Assembly: GCA_021799715.1 (NCBI GenBank)
Contig: JAJYZY010000023.1
Span: 1-23,819 of the forward strand
Origin: Planctomycetota bacterium
GTDB lineage: Bacteria; Planctomycetota; Phycisphaerae; WQYP01
DNA length: 23,819 nt
Direction: 5' to 3'
Part shown: positions 1 through 9,146 of the stretch, piece by piece
Numbering within the stretch: the stretch's first letter is position 1
Layout of the letters: each line of letters begins with the position of its first letter
Notes under the pieces: generated by a model
What the model was told of the DNA's origin: nothing
The model's database searches: none
Seen by the model: only the letters and a program-made list of their open reading frames with translations
Made by a program: the position numbers and the translations under genes

Positions 1-72
1 TTTCGCCGCTCGCTCCTTGCATCTGGCCCTTTTCCGGCCAATCAATCCTAATATATAGGCGCGACAGAGCAC
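1..72. other. Left flank, no gene seen
   Basis: There is no open frame with coding character here. The stretch contains an AT-rich patch (around 50-58) just outside the probable end of the IS630 element. No CRISPR repeat copy is visible on this side of the insertion sequence. Confidence 0.5.
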
Positions 73-81
73 GAGTGTGCC

Positions 82-101
82 GTGAGGCGATAGTGCCTCA
101 C
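82..101. repeat. Hairpin over transposase stop codon
   Basis: GTGAGGC at 82-88 and GCCTCAC at 95-101 form a perfect 7-bp stem with a 6-nt loop. The transposase stop codon (98-100, minus strand) lies inside the stem. It has no following T-run, so it is not a canonical Rho-independent terminator. It may limit read-through or be part of the element's end structure. Confidence 0.35.
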
Positions 102-1236
102 TCCATTTGAATTACAGGGTATAACCGTCGGAGTTTGATTCGGGCGTCAGCCGTGCGGAATTGCCAATTAACTTTTTTACTGCGATTATTGCGGTCGGCA
201 TTCCAGATGGCGATTCTCGCACGCAGGGCCTGTTGATTGGGGATGCGATCGGCCAAGCATTGCCTCTGCAAGACACTGAGTTCGCACTCGGCCATATTGA
301 GCCAACTGCCGTGTTTGGGCGTGTGAACCACTTGGATTTTTCCCATGATCCTTCGCGCTTCTTCCGGCGCAAAGGCCTCGTACAGGCTACTCATATGGTG
401 GGTATTGAGGTTGTCCATCACCAGCGTAATGACAGGAACCTGCGGGTAAAGCTCATCGACCAGCATTTTCATCTGGCCGGCAAAATCGAGCTTGGTCCTG
501 CGCGACGTGACCGTCACGTGCCGCCGCCCAGCCAGCGGTTCGTTCAACATGAACAAATTCGCCGTACCATTGCGTTCGTACTGGTAGTCGCGACGCTTCG
601 GCCGACCAGCAACAGCGGGGATCGGCTTGCGGATTTCCCCCACCAATTGCTTGCTCTGCTCATCGAAACATACCACGGGATGCTGCGGATCATACGGACG
701 CTTGTACACCTCCAGAACATTTTCCATGGCGCAGACAAATTCCGCGTTCTGCAGCGGGGGAATGCACCACATCTTCTGCCGCCAGGGCTTTATCTCGTTT
801 TTTTTAGCACGCGCATCACCGTCTGCGGCGAACACCGCTCGACAATCTTCAAGGCCACCGCCCGGCCAGCCAGTAATTCCAGGGTCCATCGCACGCGGCC
901 CTCCGGCTTGGGACCACAAGCCAACGCGATGAGCTTGGCCTCCTTCTCGCCATCGAACATCGGCTCAATACTCGGCCGAACCTGTTTTTTCCGCTCCAAC
1001 GCCACATCCAAGCCTTCCTCCACCAAACGCTCACGCAGCAATTCAACGGTGCGCACACTCACGCCAAACGCCTGCGCGGCGGCGGCGTCCTTCATCTTGG
1101 CTCCGGCGGGAGATTCATCCACCGCCAGCAGGATGTTGGCGTGCCTGATGCGATAGGCCGCGGTTTTACCGACCCGGATGAGTTGTTCCAACCGCACACG
1201 TTCCGCGGCTTCCAGCCGCACGATATACTTTTTCAT
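98..1236 (-). CDS. IS630-family transposase, two frames joined by -1 frameshift
   Basis: This is a DDE transposase for cut-and-paste movement. The first frame (1236 down to 790) starts at an ATG preceded by AAGGAGG with six bases between. It encodes MKKYIVRLEAAERVRLEQLI and then a helix-turn-helix region of the kind IS630 proteins use to bind their ends. The second frame carries the catalytic domain: CFDEQSKQL (first Asp), LVMDNLNTHH (second Asp) and SWLNMAECELSVL (Glu). The frames meet at an A8 run (minus-strand sense, 798-805). Slipping back one base gives VLKKNEIKPWRQKMWCIPP, which reads exactly like the continuous sequence of other IS630 proteins. The fused product is about 379 aa, a normal length. 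Both halves look intact, so the element may be active. No unrelated genes are carried. Confidence 0.92.
798..805 (-). promoter_or_regulatory. Probable programmed -1 frameshift site
   Basis: On the coding strand the sequence is CTAAAAAAAACGAG. Frame zero reads CTA AAA AAA ACG AGA TAA and stops at once. Slipping back one base on AAA AAA reads AAA AAA AAC GAG and enters the catalytic half. Slippery A-runs are known in several two-frame IS families. The alternative is a simple indel or homopolymer sequencing error in an originally single-frame gene. Confidence 0.65.
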
Positions 1237-1343
1237 GTCGATCCTCCTTGATCGCGGGCAAAACGCCCAATGGACATATCGGCACAATCATCACCTCACC
1301 TGTAATTTCGCGTGGAACCGAGCAGTACGCAAATCCCCAAGCC

Positions 1344-1524
1344 GTTCTCCGCGGCCCCAAGCCGCGGAGCGGATTGAAACCCTGCCACGTCAATGCGGTA
1401 TTGTATGCCATAAATCGTTCTCCGCGGCCCCAAGCCGCGGAGCGGATTGAAACGTCTGCCAAGTGCGACGCAACGGCGGCATACTGGAGTTCTTCGCGGC
1501 CCCAAGCCTCGGAGCGGATGAACG
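1344..1524 (+). CRISPR. Remnant CRISPR array, 2 perfect + 1 decayed repeat
   Basis: Repeats lie at 1344-1380 and 1417-1453. They are identical 37-mers that begin GTTCTCCGCGG and end GCGGATTGAAAC. Each contains a palindrome CTCCGCGGC / GCCGCGGAG around a CCCAA loop. The spacers are 36 nt (1381-1416) and 35 nt (1454-1488). A third copy (1489-1524) has substitutions and a lost T near its 3' end, as expected for the leader-distal repeat, so transcription should run on the plus strand. The ATTGAAAC end is typical of class 1 (type I/III) arrays. No cas gene lies in the window. The leader side is taken up by the IS630 element, so acquisition and transcription may be lost. The short open frames that run through the repeats are artefacts. 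Confidence 0.88.
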
Positions 1525-1771
1525 CGCCGACACTGCGCTGCCATACAAAATGCTTCCTTCCAAAGTCCCCTACATCGTCGCGGGGGCGACCTGCCCGGAT
1601 TCATTGCCACGCCCGGTTCTATAGTGCTGATCAGAACCCGTTGTGCGCTTGCGGCGGGAACATTAGAATTCCCATGTGTGTGATCGCCAATGATCGCGGT
1701 GTTGATGCGGCAGCTTGCGGGATGAGGTTTCCCGCAGCAGGATGATTTTTTTAAGCAACAAGGAAGCATAC
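1525..1771. other. Intergenic region upstream of GH39 gene
   Basis: No convincing gene is present in about 250 bases. Open frames that enter from the CRISPR repeats continue here but have no coding character. The promoter of the GH39 gene should lie here, but I could not identify a clear -35/-10 pair. The only clear signal is the Shine-Dalgarno sequence AAGGAAG just before 1772. Confidence 0.5.
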
Positions 1772-3403
1772 ATGACACGTCCACTGGAAAATATCGCCAA
1801 TGCCGGTTTGTCCAATTGGCTTGCCCGCTTCTTTGGCGCTGTGCCGTTGTTATTTACAATATCGGCAACTCTGGCCTTCGGGTTTGGCACCCCCGCGTTC
1901 GCGTTCGCTCAAGGTTTTCGCTCCATAACCATTAATGTGCGGCAAACTGGTGCGGCGTTCCATTCGCCCCTAAATGTCTGCATTGGTGGCGATCATGCCG
2001 CCAATGAAATCCATGCGGAAGTATTTCGTCAAATGGCCATTGCGCACCGGCAATGCGGCATTGCGTACATCCGTTTTCACGGTTTGCTGGATGACGATAT
2101 GCATGTGGTGCGGCGCACAGCCAATGGTCGTCTGGTGTATAACTGGCGGATGATTGACCGCCTGTATTCCGGCATACTGGCCGCGGGCCTCAAGCCGGTG
2201 GTGGAATTAAGCTTCATGCCCGATGCACTGGCGTCCGGCAAAGCAACAATATTCTATTACCGCGGAAACATCACCCCACCGGCGCACTACAAACAGTGGG
2301 GCGATCTGATCCATGCCCTGGCTGGTCACCTGGAAAAAAGATTCGGGCAAAAGCAAGTGCGAACCTGGTATTTTGAAGTATGGAATGAGCCCAACGGAAT
2401 GCTGTCAACCGGAGGGTTCCCGGCTTATTTTAAGTTGTTCGCGGCGGCGGATCGGGCGATTAAATCCGTTGATCCTGAACTGCGCGTCGGCGGACCGGCG
2501 ACCGCCGGAATGGCATGGATTTCCAGATTCATCGCCGCATGTCGGAAGCACCATCTTTCCGTCAATTTCATTTCGACCCACACTTATGGTTGTGGTCCGC
2601 ACAAATGGCCGAATGGAAAAAAGGGGTTGCGGGTGGCGGCGAACCCACGGGCAATTGCCGGGGGCATTGACTGGACCAGGCAACGGATATTCAAATCCTC
2701 CTTGCCGCATCTGCCGCTGATTATTACGGAATGGGGGCCATCCTACTCGGCACGGGATGCGGTGCATGATACGTATTTTCAGGCGGTATGGCTGATTGAA
2801 CAGGTGCATGCGATGAAACATCCGCCGGCAATCATGTCTTATTGGGCGCTATCGGACATATTTGAAGAAGACGCCCCGCAACAATACCCATTTCAAGGCT
2901 GCTTTGGTATTTTTAATCCCCAGGGAATTGAAAAACCCACTTTTTTTGCATTGAAATATCTACATGAACTTCCGGGGCCGCAAATCAACACGCATGATCC
3001 GGATTCCATTGCCGTTGCCGAGAATGGCGGCGTGGCGCTTCTTGCCTGGAACTATCATTGGCCCAAGCAGACCATGCGCGATGACGATTTCTTCAGCCAA
3101 ATCCATGCCTCCGCTCCGGCACGCACAATTGCATTGGATATATCCCATCTGCATCCGGGAAAATATCAGCTGGAAGTTTATGCGGAAGGTTTCGACCATA
3201 ATGACGCCTACACGATCTACCAGCGTTGGGGCCGCCCACATGTGCTGTCCAGAATGCAATTGAAAACGCTGCGTCGGGCCACGGAAAATCGTCCGATGAT
3301 CCAGAGAACCATCCGCGTGAGACAATCCGGAATTTGGAAATATCGTATCCCCATGCGCACCAACCGCGTATTGCTGCTCAAGCTGTCGCGCGGCGGGCAG
3401 TAG
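1772..3403 (+). CDS. Exported GH39-type glycoside hydrolase
   Basis: This 543-aa protein is probably a beta-xylosidase-like or related retaining glycosidase that acts outside the cytoplasm. Residues 20-46 form a hydrophobic signal peptide, with likely cleavage after TPAFAFA and before QGF. The (beta/alpha)8 domain follows. It has the clan A acid/base motif WYFEVWNEPN (Glu at about 206) and the nucleophile motif IITEWGPSY (Glu at about 320), plus HTYG near 270. These are the features of GH39. The C-terminal part (from about residue 430) looks beta-rich, as in GH39 accessory domains. The ATG at 1772 is chosen because AAGGAAG precedes it by six bases; an upstream in-frame ATG at 1742 has no such site. 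The gene is convergent with the T6SS operon and appears functionally unrelated. GH39 members vary in substrate, so I do not name one. Confidence 0.88.
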   Translation: MTRPLENIANAGLSNWLARFFGAVPLLFTISATLAFGFGTPAFAFAQGFRSITINVRQTGAAFHSPLNVCIGGDHAANEIHAEVFRQMAIAHRQCGIAYIRFHGLLDDDMHVVRRTANGRLVYNWRMIDRLYSGILAAGLKPVVELSFMPDALASGKATIFYYRGNITPPAHYKQWGDLIHALAGHLEKRFGQKQVRTWYFEVWNEPNGMLSTGGFPAYFKLFAAADRAIKSVDPELRVGGPATAGMAWISRFIAACRKHHLSVNFISTHTYGCGPHKWPNGKKGLRVAANPRAIAGGIDWTRQRIFKSSLPHLPLIITEWGPSYSARDAVHDTYFQAVWLIEQVHAMKHPPAIMSYWALSDIFEEDAPQQYPFQGCFGIFNPQGIEKPTFFALKYLHELPGPQINTHDPDSIAVAENGGVALLAWNYHWPKQTMRDDDFFSQIHASAPARTIALDISHLHPGKYQLEVYAEGFDHNDAYTIYQRWGRPHVLSRMQLKTLRRATENRPMIQRTIRVRQSGIWKYRIPMRTNRVLLLKLSRGGQ

Positions 3404-3529
3404 GTCATTGGTGGCGGCTCTGGTCCGGCGAACCGTGGTTGCCGGCGCGGAACGTGGCAGTTTGCTTCCGGATATCGCCGGCACTGCGGCCATGACTCGG
3501 TCAGGATCGTGCAATCAGGCATTATCGCG

Positions 3530-3573
3530 CGGCGATCATCATGTTATGAACAATCGCCGATAAGTGATTATCG
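3530..3573. terminator. Possible terminator structure between convergent genes
   Basis: Two mutually exclusive hairpins lie between the convergent GH39 and tagF genes. CGGCGAT (3530-3536) pairs with ATCGCCG (3553-3559), and CGATAA (3558-3563) pairs with TTATCG (3568-3573) around GTGA. Neither has a strong T-run. The rest of 3404-3587 shows no gene. The position suits a bidirectional transcription stop, but the sequence evidence is modest. Confidence 0.3.
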
Positions 3574-3587
3574 CGGGTGGTTATATT

Positions 3588-4604
3588 TCAGATCGGCAGC
3601 GGCGGGGCGGGGCTGTGGTTAAGGCGGCGGCATTCCGTGACGTATTGTTTCACCCGTTCCTGAAATTCCGCATCCGTATTAAAGGGAATTTCGGTTGCCA
3701 GTGGAATTCTTTCAGTACCCGCGCGCAGACAAAAAAGCTGACCCGGACCGGCGGGGCCGATGATCAGGTCGGTGAATGCGGCGTCCGCGGCGTTGCGACA
3801 TTCAATGGCCATCAAAGGATAAGTGGTTGCAAAAACGCCGCGCAGGGTAGCAAGCCAAATTCGGGCCGAAATCCAGGCGGCGTTACCGAAAATCGGGACG
3901 CGCAGCATTTCGGTGCGACCATTGGCACCGTCGTGTCCGCAACTCTGAACAATTTTTTGCAGACTGTAGATTATGCGATACGTAGAATCGCAGGCACCGC
4001 CGTCTGCCGCGAGCACCTGGGACAGTTGCGAACCGGTTATCAAACGATCGGCTTTAACGGGTTGCGGCGGCAGTGTGCCGGTCAGTCGGTCCAGGCTCAT
4101 TTGCGTTTCGTTTACCGCAGACCGCACATCCGCGGCCGTGGCGCATGACGTTACATTATCCCGCAATTTCAGGATCAATGGCCCCACATGTTCGGCCAGA
4201 TCGGCCAGAGAATATCCCCGGGCCTGCACCGCGGTAATCAGTGGATAAAGACTGCGGCCCTTGCCATCGCGTGATGCGGCCGCCGATGCCAGAATATAAG
4301 AATCTTCCAGGCTGTAGATCAGTAGATGATTAAACTGGGGCAGGCGCTGCGAATCCGGGAGATGTGCCCATGAACCGGAGTCGATGTTGCCGCCGATGCC
4401 TTCGACATACACCATGCGCTTAAAATTCAGCATTTCCGGAAACTGGTACCCCACATCTTCCATGTGGTCATCCCAACCGGGATGTTTGCCGAATACGCTT
4501 GCCGCCAGCATCGGCGGGCGCGCGGGGCCGGGGATTATTCTGGCGGCGAACTTCTGAAAAAATTGACCCAAGTAAACACCTTCTCCTGCAAGCCCCATGG
4601 GCAT
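3588..4604 (-). CDS. tagF: TagF-family T6SS accessory protein
   Basis: TagF proteins are post-translational repressors of T6SS assembly; in Pseudomonas TagF acts through the FHA protein. The N-terminal third has the family pattern: SVFGKHPGWDDHM (about 37-48, compare FGKLPxxGDF) and DGKGRSLYPLI (about 113-123, compare GRxxPF). The length of 338 aa is longer than a minimal TagF domain. It is the last gene of the minus-strand T6SS operon, only 6 nt after the tssM stop codon. The start is uncertain. ATG at 4604 is the first option, but AGGAGAAGG lies just inside and is ideally placed for a TTG at 4571, which would give MGQFFQKF and a slightly shorter protein. I found no PppA-type phosphatase domain fused to it. 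Confidence 0.72.
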   Translation of the reverse strand: MPMGLAGEGVYLGQFFQKFAARIIPGPARPPMLAASVFGKHPGWDDHMEDVGYQFPEMLNFKRMVYVEGIGGNIDSGSWAHLPDSQRLPQFNHLLIYSLEDSYILASAAASRDGKGRSLYPLITAVQARGYSLADLAEHVGPLILKLRDNVTSCATAADVRSAVNETQMSLDRLTGTLPPQPVKADRLITGSQLSQVLAADGGACDSTYRIIYSLQKIVQSCGHDGANGRTEMLRVPIFGNAAWISARIWLATLRGVFATTYPLMAIECRNAADAAFTDLIIGPAGPGQLFCLRAGTERIPLATEIPFNTDAEFQERVKQYVTECRRLNHSPAPPLPI

Positions 4605-4610
4605 CGGCTG

Positions 4611-7600
4611 TTATTTTGTCATGCGCGGCCATTGCGAAAGCGGAGGCAAGGCCCTTGAAAAAACCATCTCCAACGTCATGGTGCGGAGCTTCTTGAACTG
4701 ATCGTGGGTGTGAATATGCACCAGCCATGTCTTACCGTCTTTGGTTGTGCCATGGTACATAACCAATAACTTCAGCGCCGCCCATGGGCCGGTGAACACC
4801 AGACTGTGCGAAGGTTTGGTTCCCGCGACCGCGGGGTCGGTTTCATAAAAATTCAGTTTAAGCGATTGACCCGGTTTTTCAGGAATGGTGATGGTGCCGA
4901 GATTGTTTTTGGCCAGAGATCGAAAACTGGCGGTTCCCAATCGTCGGCCGGCCTGGTTGATGGTTAAAAACGGCCAGATGATCTGCGCGGTGTTATCCGT
5001 TTGATTACGCTTGATGGACTTTGTAATCAGCAGTTCACAACGCAATGGATTCTGTCCGTTGACACCGAGTATCGCGGAAAGTATCTGGCGAATCGCCGCC
5101 ACCGTTTGCCGCGAATAGCCGAAATGCCAATAGGACACGTTGCCCTGTAATATCCGTAATTGCCGATTCACCTGTGAATCCGGGGTAAGAATTTCATCCG
5201 TGGATACGACCGCTTTGGGCAATGCTGAAAAATGGCTGGACAACGCGCGGATATCCGCCGGCGACCACTCATGTTGGAAGCCCTGTGCCGCGGTTGCCGG
5301 AATAAACAAAGGAAAGAACGGTTTGGCCTGAACGCTGGTGAGTATGGCATTGGCCTGCTGCTGACTTCTCTGCGCCAGCGTGCGCAACCCGGTAAGAGTC
5401 AATGATTTGACATACTCCGATGCGAAATTCGGATTCACTGAGTTGTTGAGAATATAACGATGATAAAGTGTTTCCGGCGTTTCGGAGAGCAGTTGGTTGC
5501 GCGCGACATCGGGATTTCCGCTTAATTGTGTCCAGCGATTCAGACGATGGCGCGTGGAACGCGCGAACAATGGAGCATTCAGCAATGTGATTCCCGTGCG
5601 AATATTCGCCTGGGCGGCGGCAACCTGCTGCGCCAGGGCGGTAGATGTGGGGACCGCGGATAATGCCATGGATACACGATTGCCGTAACTTTGCAGGGCC
5701 AGGAAAAGCTGATCCACCTGAACGCCCTGCAATTGCTGCAGATATGTTTTCCAGTCGTTGCCCGGAATTGCCACGGACAGGCCGTCACTGAGGCAAGAAA
5801 GCCAATATTGGAAATACGCGCGCCGGTATAAATTCCAAGGCTCTGTGGATGAACGATATTGGGCCAGAAGCGTTGACGCACGAAGAATATGAATGTCATT
5901 TCCGGTTCCACCGGTTGCTTGTCGCAGCAGGTGGCCCATTTCATACCAACCGCCAAGCAAATCCCCGGCTCCCTGGGGATTAAAACGCGGGTCAAATGGC
6001 TTGCCCGCACCCGATGTAAAGAGAATCATGGGTTTGATGACCGCTGTGTCCTTTCCAGCCTGTACACGCTGTGCAACCGCCTGCTCAATGGCTGTGGCAT
6101 TGGCATACGGATGCGCAAGGCATTGACCAATCATCCCATTGAGCCGATATGCCTGGATGGCCTGAAGAGCTTTCAAGGCAGCGTCGGCGGCGCTTCGATT
6201 GTACGCGACGGCGGCATTTGGTCCGGCGGTTTTCAAGGTGGCGGCTGTTTGCCGGATGATGGCAACAGCCTGCTGTGATTGCTGATTGAAATTGTTGAGA
6301 AACGCATTGGCGTTAAGTACCGATGTTACCGAAGCTGGGTTGGAAATTAAATTATCAACGGCGGAATACATGGCCTGTCGCAGGCTTACCTGCCGATTGC
6401 CACCGGCCCGAGCCAGAAATAGCTGATCGATTGTCGCCACCTGCGTCCGGCCGTTTGAACCGAAGGGCGATTTCTCATCGGCAATATCATGCAGCAATTC
6501 CGCGCGGGCCGATGCCAGCAACTTCATGCTTTTCTTCAAGACCCCCTCTGGAATTGACGGCCCTCCGAGAAGAACCGTGGAAATAAGATTTCCAGCGGCT
6601 ACGCCCTTGGCACCGGCGGATTTATCCGCGGCGGCGATCCACGCGGTTTCCTGCTTGAGGCGGTTGTAGATTTCCTGCCGGTCATGCAACAATTGTTGCG
6701 CATCGGCAAGATAGGCCCCGTCGAACGTGGCGTGCGATCCCAAGGCGGAATAGTTGAGCTTGATGTTTTGTGCCGATGCGGCCAGTGCCGCAAGCAGCCC
6801 GCTGACTTTCTGATAGGCCGCGTCGCCCAACCGGGAATTGTTACCAGCCTGATATTCCGCTGCCCAAAGCATCAGGGCGGTTTCGGATTTCTGGTAGCTC
6901 CGCAGCGCGATCTTCAGTGCCACCAGTCGCTGCAATGCCTGATTTCCGGTTCCTACTTCCAGGTTCCAGCCATGCAGGACGCTGGCCATGCCGTGCTGCA
7001 CCGCCGCCGCAAAGTCCACGGATTGAACCAGTTGAAGTGATTTGGGCGGCCATTGTCTGCGGGAATTGTAAAGACTGCTGAGAATCGCTTCTGTGGAATC
7101 GCCCTGATACGTTTGGTATGACTTGTATTCCTTGGCGGGCAGGATATAAGCCATTAGTGCATCAAAATGCTTCAGGCTCGCTTTGCGGCCGCGGGTGCCC
7201 GCTGACCCGGTTTCATAGCCGGCTTGGGCCAGATCAAGAAACTCCAGTAGCGCATCGGTGCGTTCGTTGAGTTCGCGCTGCGGAAGCGATTGCTCGGAAA
7301 TGGGGGCTACGGCCAAACGCGATTCAGCCGCCCGTATAACCGGATTAATCACTTGCTGGTCATACATTTTAAAAAACGCCTGCCGTTGCCGTGCATTGAT
7401 GGTACCGCCAAGAAATGAAACCGGCTTAAATATCCAGGGCACCGACAACGGTTTACGGACCAGATCAAACCCCTGTTGATAAAAATTGGCCAGGGAATGC
7501 CCCAGAATTTTATTGGTATGTCCCTGATATACGTATTGCGGCACGCCGATGGAATTATTCTTCGGCACAACAATCGCCATAAACTGCGGGCTTGATGATG

Positions 7601-9065
7601 TAAACACTTTGGCGGCGGCCTGCCAATATTGGCGTGGTGTTCCGATGCTGTTTTTCAATTCAAAGAAGGCGTAGAACGTGCTGGCCAGAAGTAAAATCAC
7701 GGCGGCAAAACCAGCGGCCAATACGGCCACTTTCCGCCGCCGTTGTTGCTGCATGGCATTGCCGGCCCGGGTAACCAGGCCGCGCTCCTTGAAGACTTTC
7801 TGTAAAAACAGATCACGCAGGAAATACGCCCGGTCACGCCGCCAAACGCCGCTGGACGGCAAGGCATCAATGGAAACCCCCAGCGCCTGCGCCAGGTCCG
7901 CATCAAGCGCTTTCCCTTCGGACATGGAACTTGTGAAATATATGCCGCGCAGGAAAAGCGGCTTTGCTGACCATTCCCCGGCGACAAAAATGGTTTCCAG
8001 GTATTGCCGGAGGCGCGGAGCGATTTTCATGAGCGTTTCCGGAAATGCAAAAACCGCATCGACCTGGTCCATGCGGTTATGCGATGGGTCTTCGGTGTTA
8101 ACCGGATCAGCCAGCAGGCGTTTACGGCGTTCAACCAGCCGGTCATGAACCTGCCGAAGATGATTTTCAACCGCGTCCATATTAAACGGCGCATCCAGCG
8201 CCGCGGGGTTGGACCAACCCATGATCTGATGTTGCAGTTGCGGATCGGTCAGATCATCAAAGAACTGGCTGAAGCCGGTAAGGTAATCCGATTTTGTAAT
8301 CAGGATGAAAACCGGAAATCGCACGCCCAGGGTGCGCTGAATCATGTCCAACTGTTGTGCGATTTTTCCGGCGTTACGGGCAATAACGTCACTGGAATCC
8401 TTGAGCAGACTGTCCGCGGGTATCACCAGCAACATGCCGTTGATCGGGCAGTTCGGACGATGCGTGCGCAGGAGTTTCAGAAATTCCTGCCATTCGCTGG
8501 TGGTGCCGGGCACAACTTCCTCAAACATCAGCCGCCCGGCGGTATCGAGAATAATGGCGTGATTGGTGAACCACCAGTTCATGTTGATCGTTCCGCCGGA
8601 GCCTTGCAACTGGTCCTGCAATCCCGGTGGAAAGCCGATGGAGGAGTGGCGGATGGCCTCAGTTTTACCTGATCCCGGCTGCCCGACCAGAGCGTACCAT
8701 GGCAAACTGTATAAATCTTTTCCGGCGGCGTGAAATTTTTCCACACCGGTGGCAAATACCCTCCGCAAAGAATCCAGGTCCGCAAGTTTTTTGGCACCAC
8801 TGAGCTGTTGCGGCGCGGCCCCGGCGTTGCCCGCCAGGCTCTGTTCCATCGGGCGGGATTTGCGTTTTTGCCACCAGCCCACAACAAGCCGGAAAATAAC
8901 AAATGCAACAATGGCAATAATGACCAGAATGACCAGCAGCAACAGCAACTGCCAATGGCCGCCAATGGCCAATGCGCCGGCGCCAACCACACCCGCCGTG
9001 CCCCCGGCAGTTGCGGCAAGCTTACCGTTGGGAGAGAGGTTGCCAAACAGATTCAAAGGATTCAT
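4611..9065 (-). CDS. tssM: T6SS membrane complex protein TssM (IcmF)
   Basis: TssM spans the inner membrane and, with TssL and TssJ, builds the trans-envelope complex. Residues 36-65 are strongly hydrophobic (N-terminal membrane region). A cytoplasmic NTPase-like domain follows with Walker A GQPGSGKT (128-135), Walker B-like IILDTAGR (171-178) and a base-recognition-like ITKSD (256-260). LRGIYFTSS (372-380) is a classic IcmF signature. A further membrane segment lies at about 445-468. A periplasmic domain of roughly 1000 residues follows, ending in a beta-rich TssJ-binding-type region. The 1484 aa make it longer than typical TssM proteins (about 1100-1300). The start ATG follows a weak GGGAAAA site. 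The gene is preceded by tssL (81 nt) and followed closely by tagF. The Walker motifs are complete, which is not true of all TssM proteins. Confidence 0.95.
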   Translation of the reverse strand: MNPLNLFGNLSPNGKLAATAGGTAGVVGAGALAIGGHWQLLLLLVILVIIAIVAFVIFRLVVGWWQKRKSRPMEQSLAGNAGAAPQQLSGAKKLADLDSLRRVFATGVEKFHAAGKDLYSLPWYALVGQPGSGKTEAIRHSSIGFPPGLQDQLQGSGGTINMNWWFTNHAIILDTAGRLMFEEVVPGTTSEWQEFLKLLRTHRPNCPINGMLLVIPADSLLKDSSDVIARNAGKIAQQLDMIQRTLGVRFPVFILITKSDYLTGFSQFFDDLTDPQLQHQIMGWSNPAALDAPFNMDAVENHLRQVHDRLVERRKRLLADPVNTEDPSHNRMDQVDAVFAFPETLMKIAPRLRQYLETIFVAGEWSAKPLFLRGIYFTSSMSEGKALDADLAQALGVSIDALPSSGVWRRDRAYFLRDLFLQKVFKERGLVTRAGNAMQQQRRRKVAVLAAGFAAVILLLASTFYAFFELKNSIGTPRQYWQAAAKVFTSSSPQFMAIVVPKNNSIGVPQYVYQGHTNKILGHSLANFYQQGFDLVRKPLSVPWIFKPVSFLGGTINARQRQAFFKMYDQQVINPVIRAAESRLAVAPISEQSLPQRELNERTDALLEFLDLAQAGYETGSAGTRGRKASLKHFDALMAYILPAKEYKSYQTYQGDSTEAILSSLYNSRRQWPPKSLQLVQSVDFAAAVQHGMASVLHGWNLEVGTGNQALQRLVALKIALRSYQKSETALMLWAAEYQAGNNSRLGDAAYQKVSGLLAALAASAQNIKLNYSALGSHATFDGAYLADAQQLLHDRQEIYNRLKQETAWIAAADKSAGAKGVAAGNLISTVLLGGPSIPEGVLKKSMKLLASARAELLHDIADEKSPFGSNGRTQVATIDQLFLARAGGNRQVSLRQAMYSAVDNLISNPASVTSVLNANAFLNNFNQQSQQAVAIIRQTAATLKTAGPNAAVAYNRSAADAALKALQAIQAYRLNGMIGQCLAHPYANATAIEQAVAQRVQAGKDTAVIKPMILFTSGAGKPFDPRFNPQGAGDLLGGWYEMGHLLRQATGGTGNDIHILRASTLLAQYRSSTEPWNLYRRAYFQYWLSCLSDGLSVAIPGNDWKTYLQQLQGVQVDQLFLALQSYGNRVSMALSAVPTSTALAQQVAAAQANIRTGITLLNAPLFARSTRHRLNRWTQLSGNPDVARNQLLSETPETLYHRYILNNSVNPNFASEYVKSLTLTGLRTLAQRSQQQANAILTSVQAKPFFPLFIPATAAQGFQHEWSPADIRALSSHFSALPKAVVSTDEILTPDSQVNRQLRILQGNVSYWHFGYSRQTVAAIRQILSAILGVNGQNPLRCELLITKSIKRNQTDNTAQIIWPFLTINQAGRRLGTASFRSLAKNNLGTITIPEKPGQSLKLNFYETDPAVAGTKPSHSLVFTGPWAALKLLVMYHGTTKDGKTWLVHIHTHDQFKKLRTMTLEMVFSRALPPLSQWPRMTK

Positions 9066-9146
9066 ATTATTTTCCCGCAGCGTTGTGTTTTAATTCACGA
9101 TTTTCCGTTTACCGACAGCAGGCACATGCGTTTCTTCCACAGTCCG

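Larger units (their letters stand above)
73..1289 (-). mobile_element. IS630-family insertion sequence (ends approximate)
   Basis: The element is defined by its transposase gene on the minus strand. A weak terminal inverted repeat candidate is GAGTGTGCCG at 73-82, matched 9 of 10 by the reverse complement of 1280-1289. IS630 elements normally insert at TA dinucleotides. I do not see a clean TA flank at these positions, so the true ends may lie a few to tens of bases further out. The right end is about 55 bases from the first CRISPR repeat, so the insertion sits where an array leader would be expected. Confidence 0.5.

Noticed and set aside
161..1156. Long plus-strand open frame opposite the transposase
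   Set aside because: It is the antisense shadow of a clear IS630 transposase and has no recognisable protein features.
1248..1784. Open frames on both strands across the CRISPR repeats, repeating SPRPQAAERIET or FNPLRGLGPRRT
   Set aside because: The protein repeats are only translations of the 37-nt CRISPR repeats. There is no ribosome site and no coding character outside the repeats.
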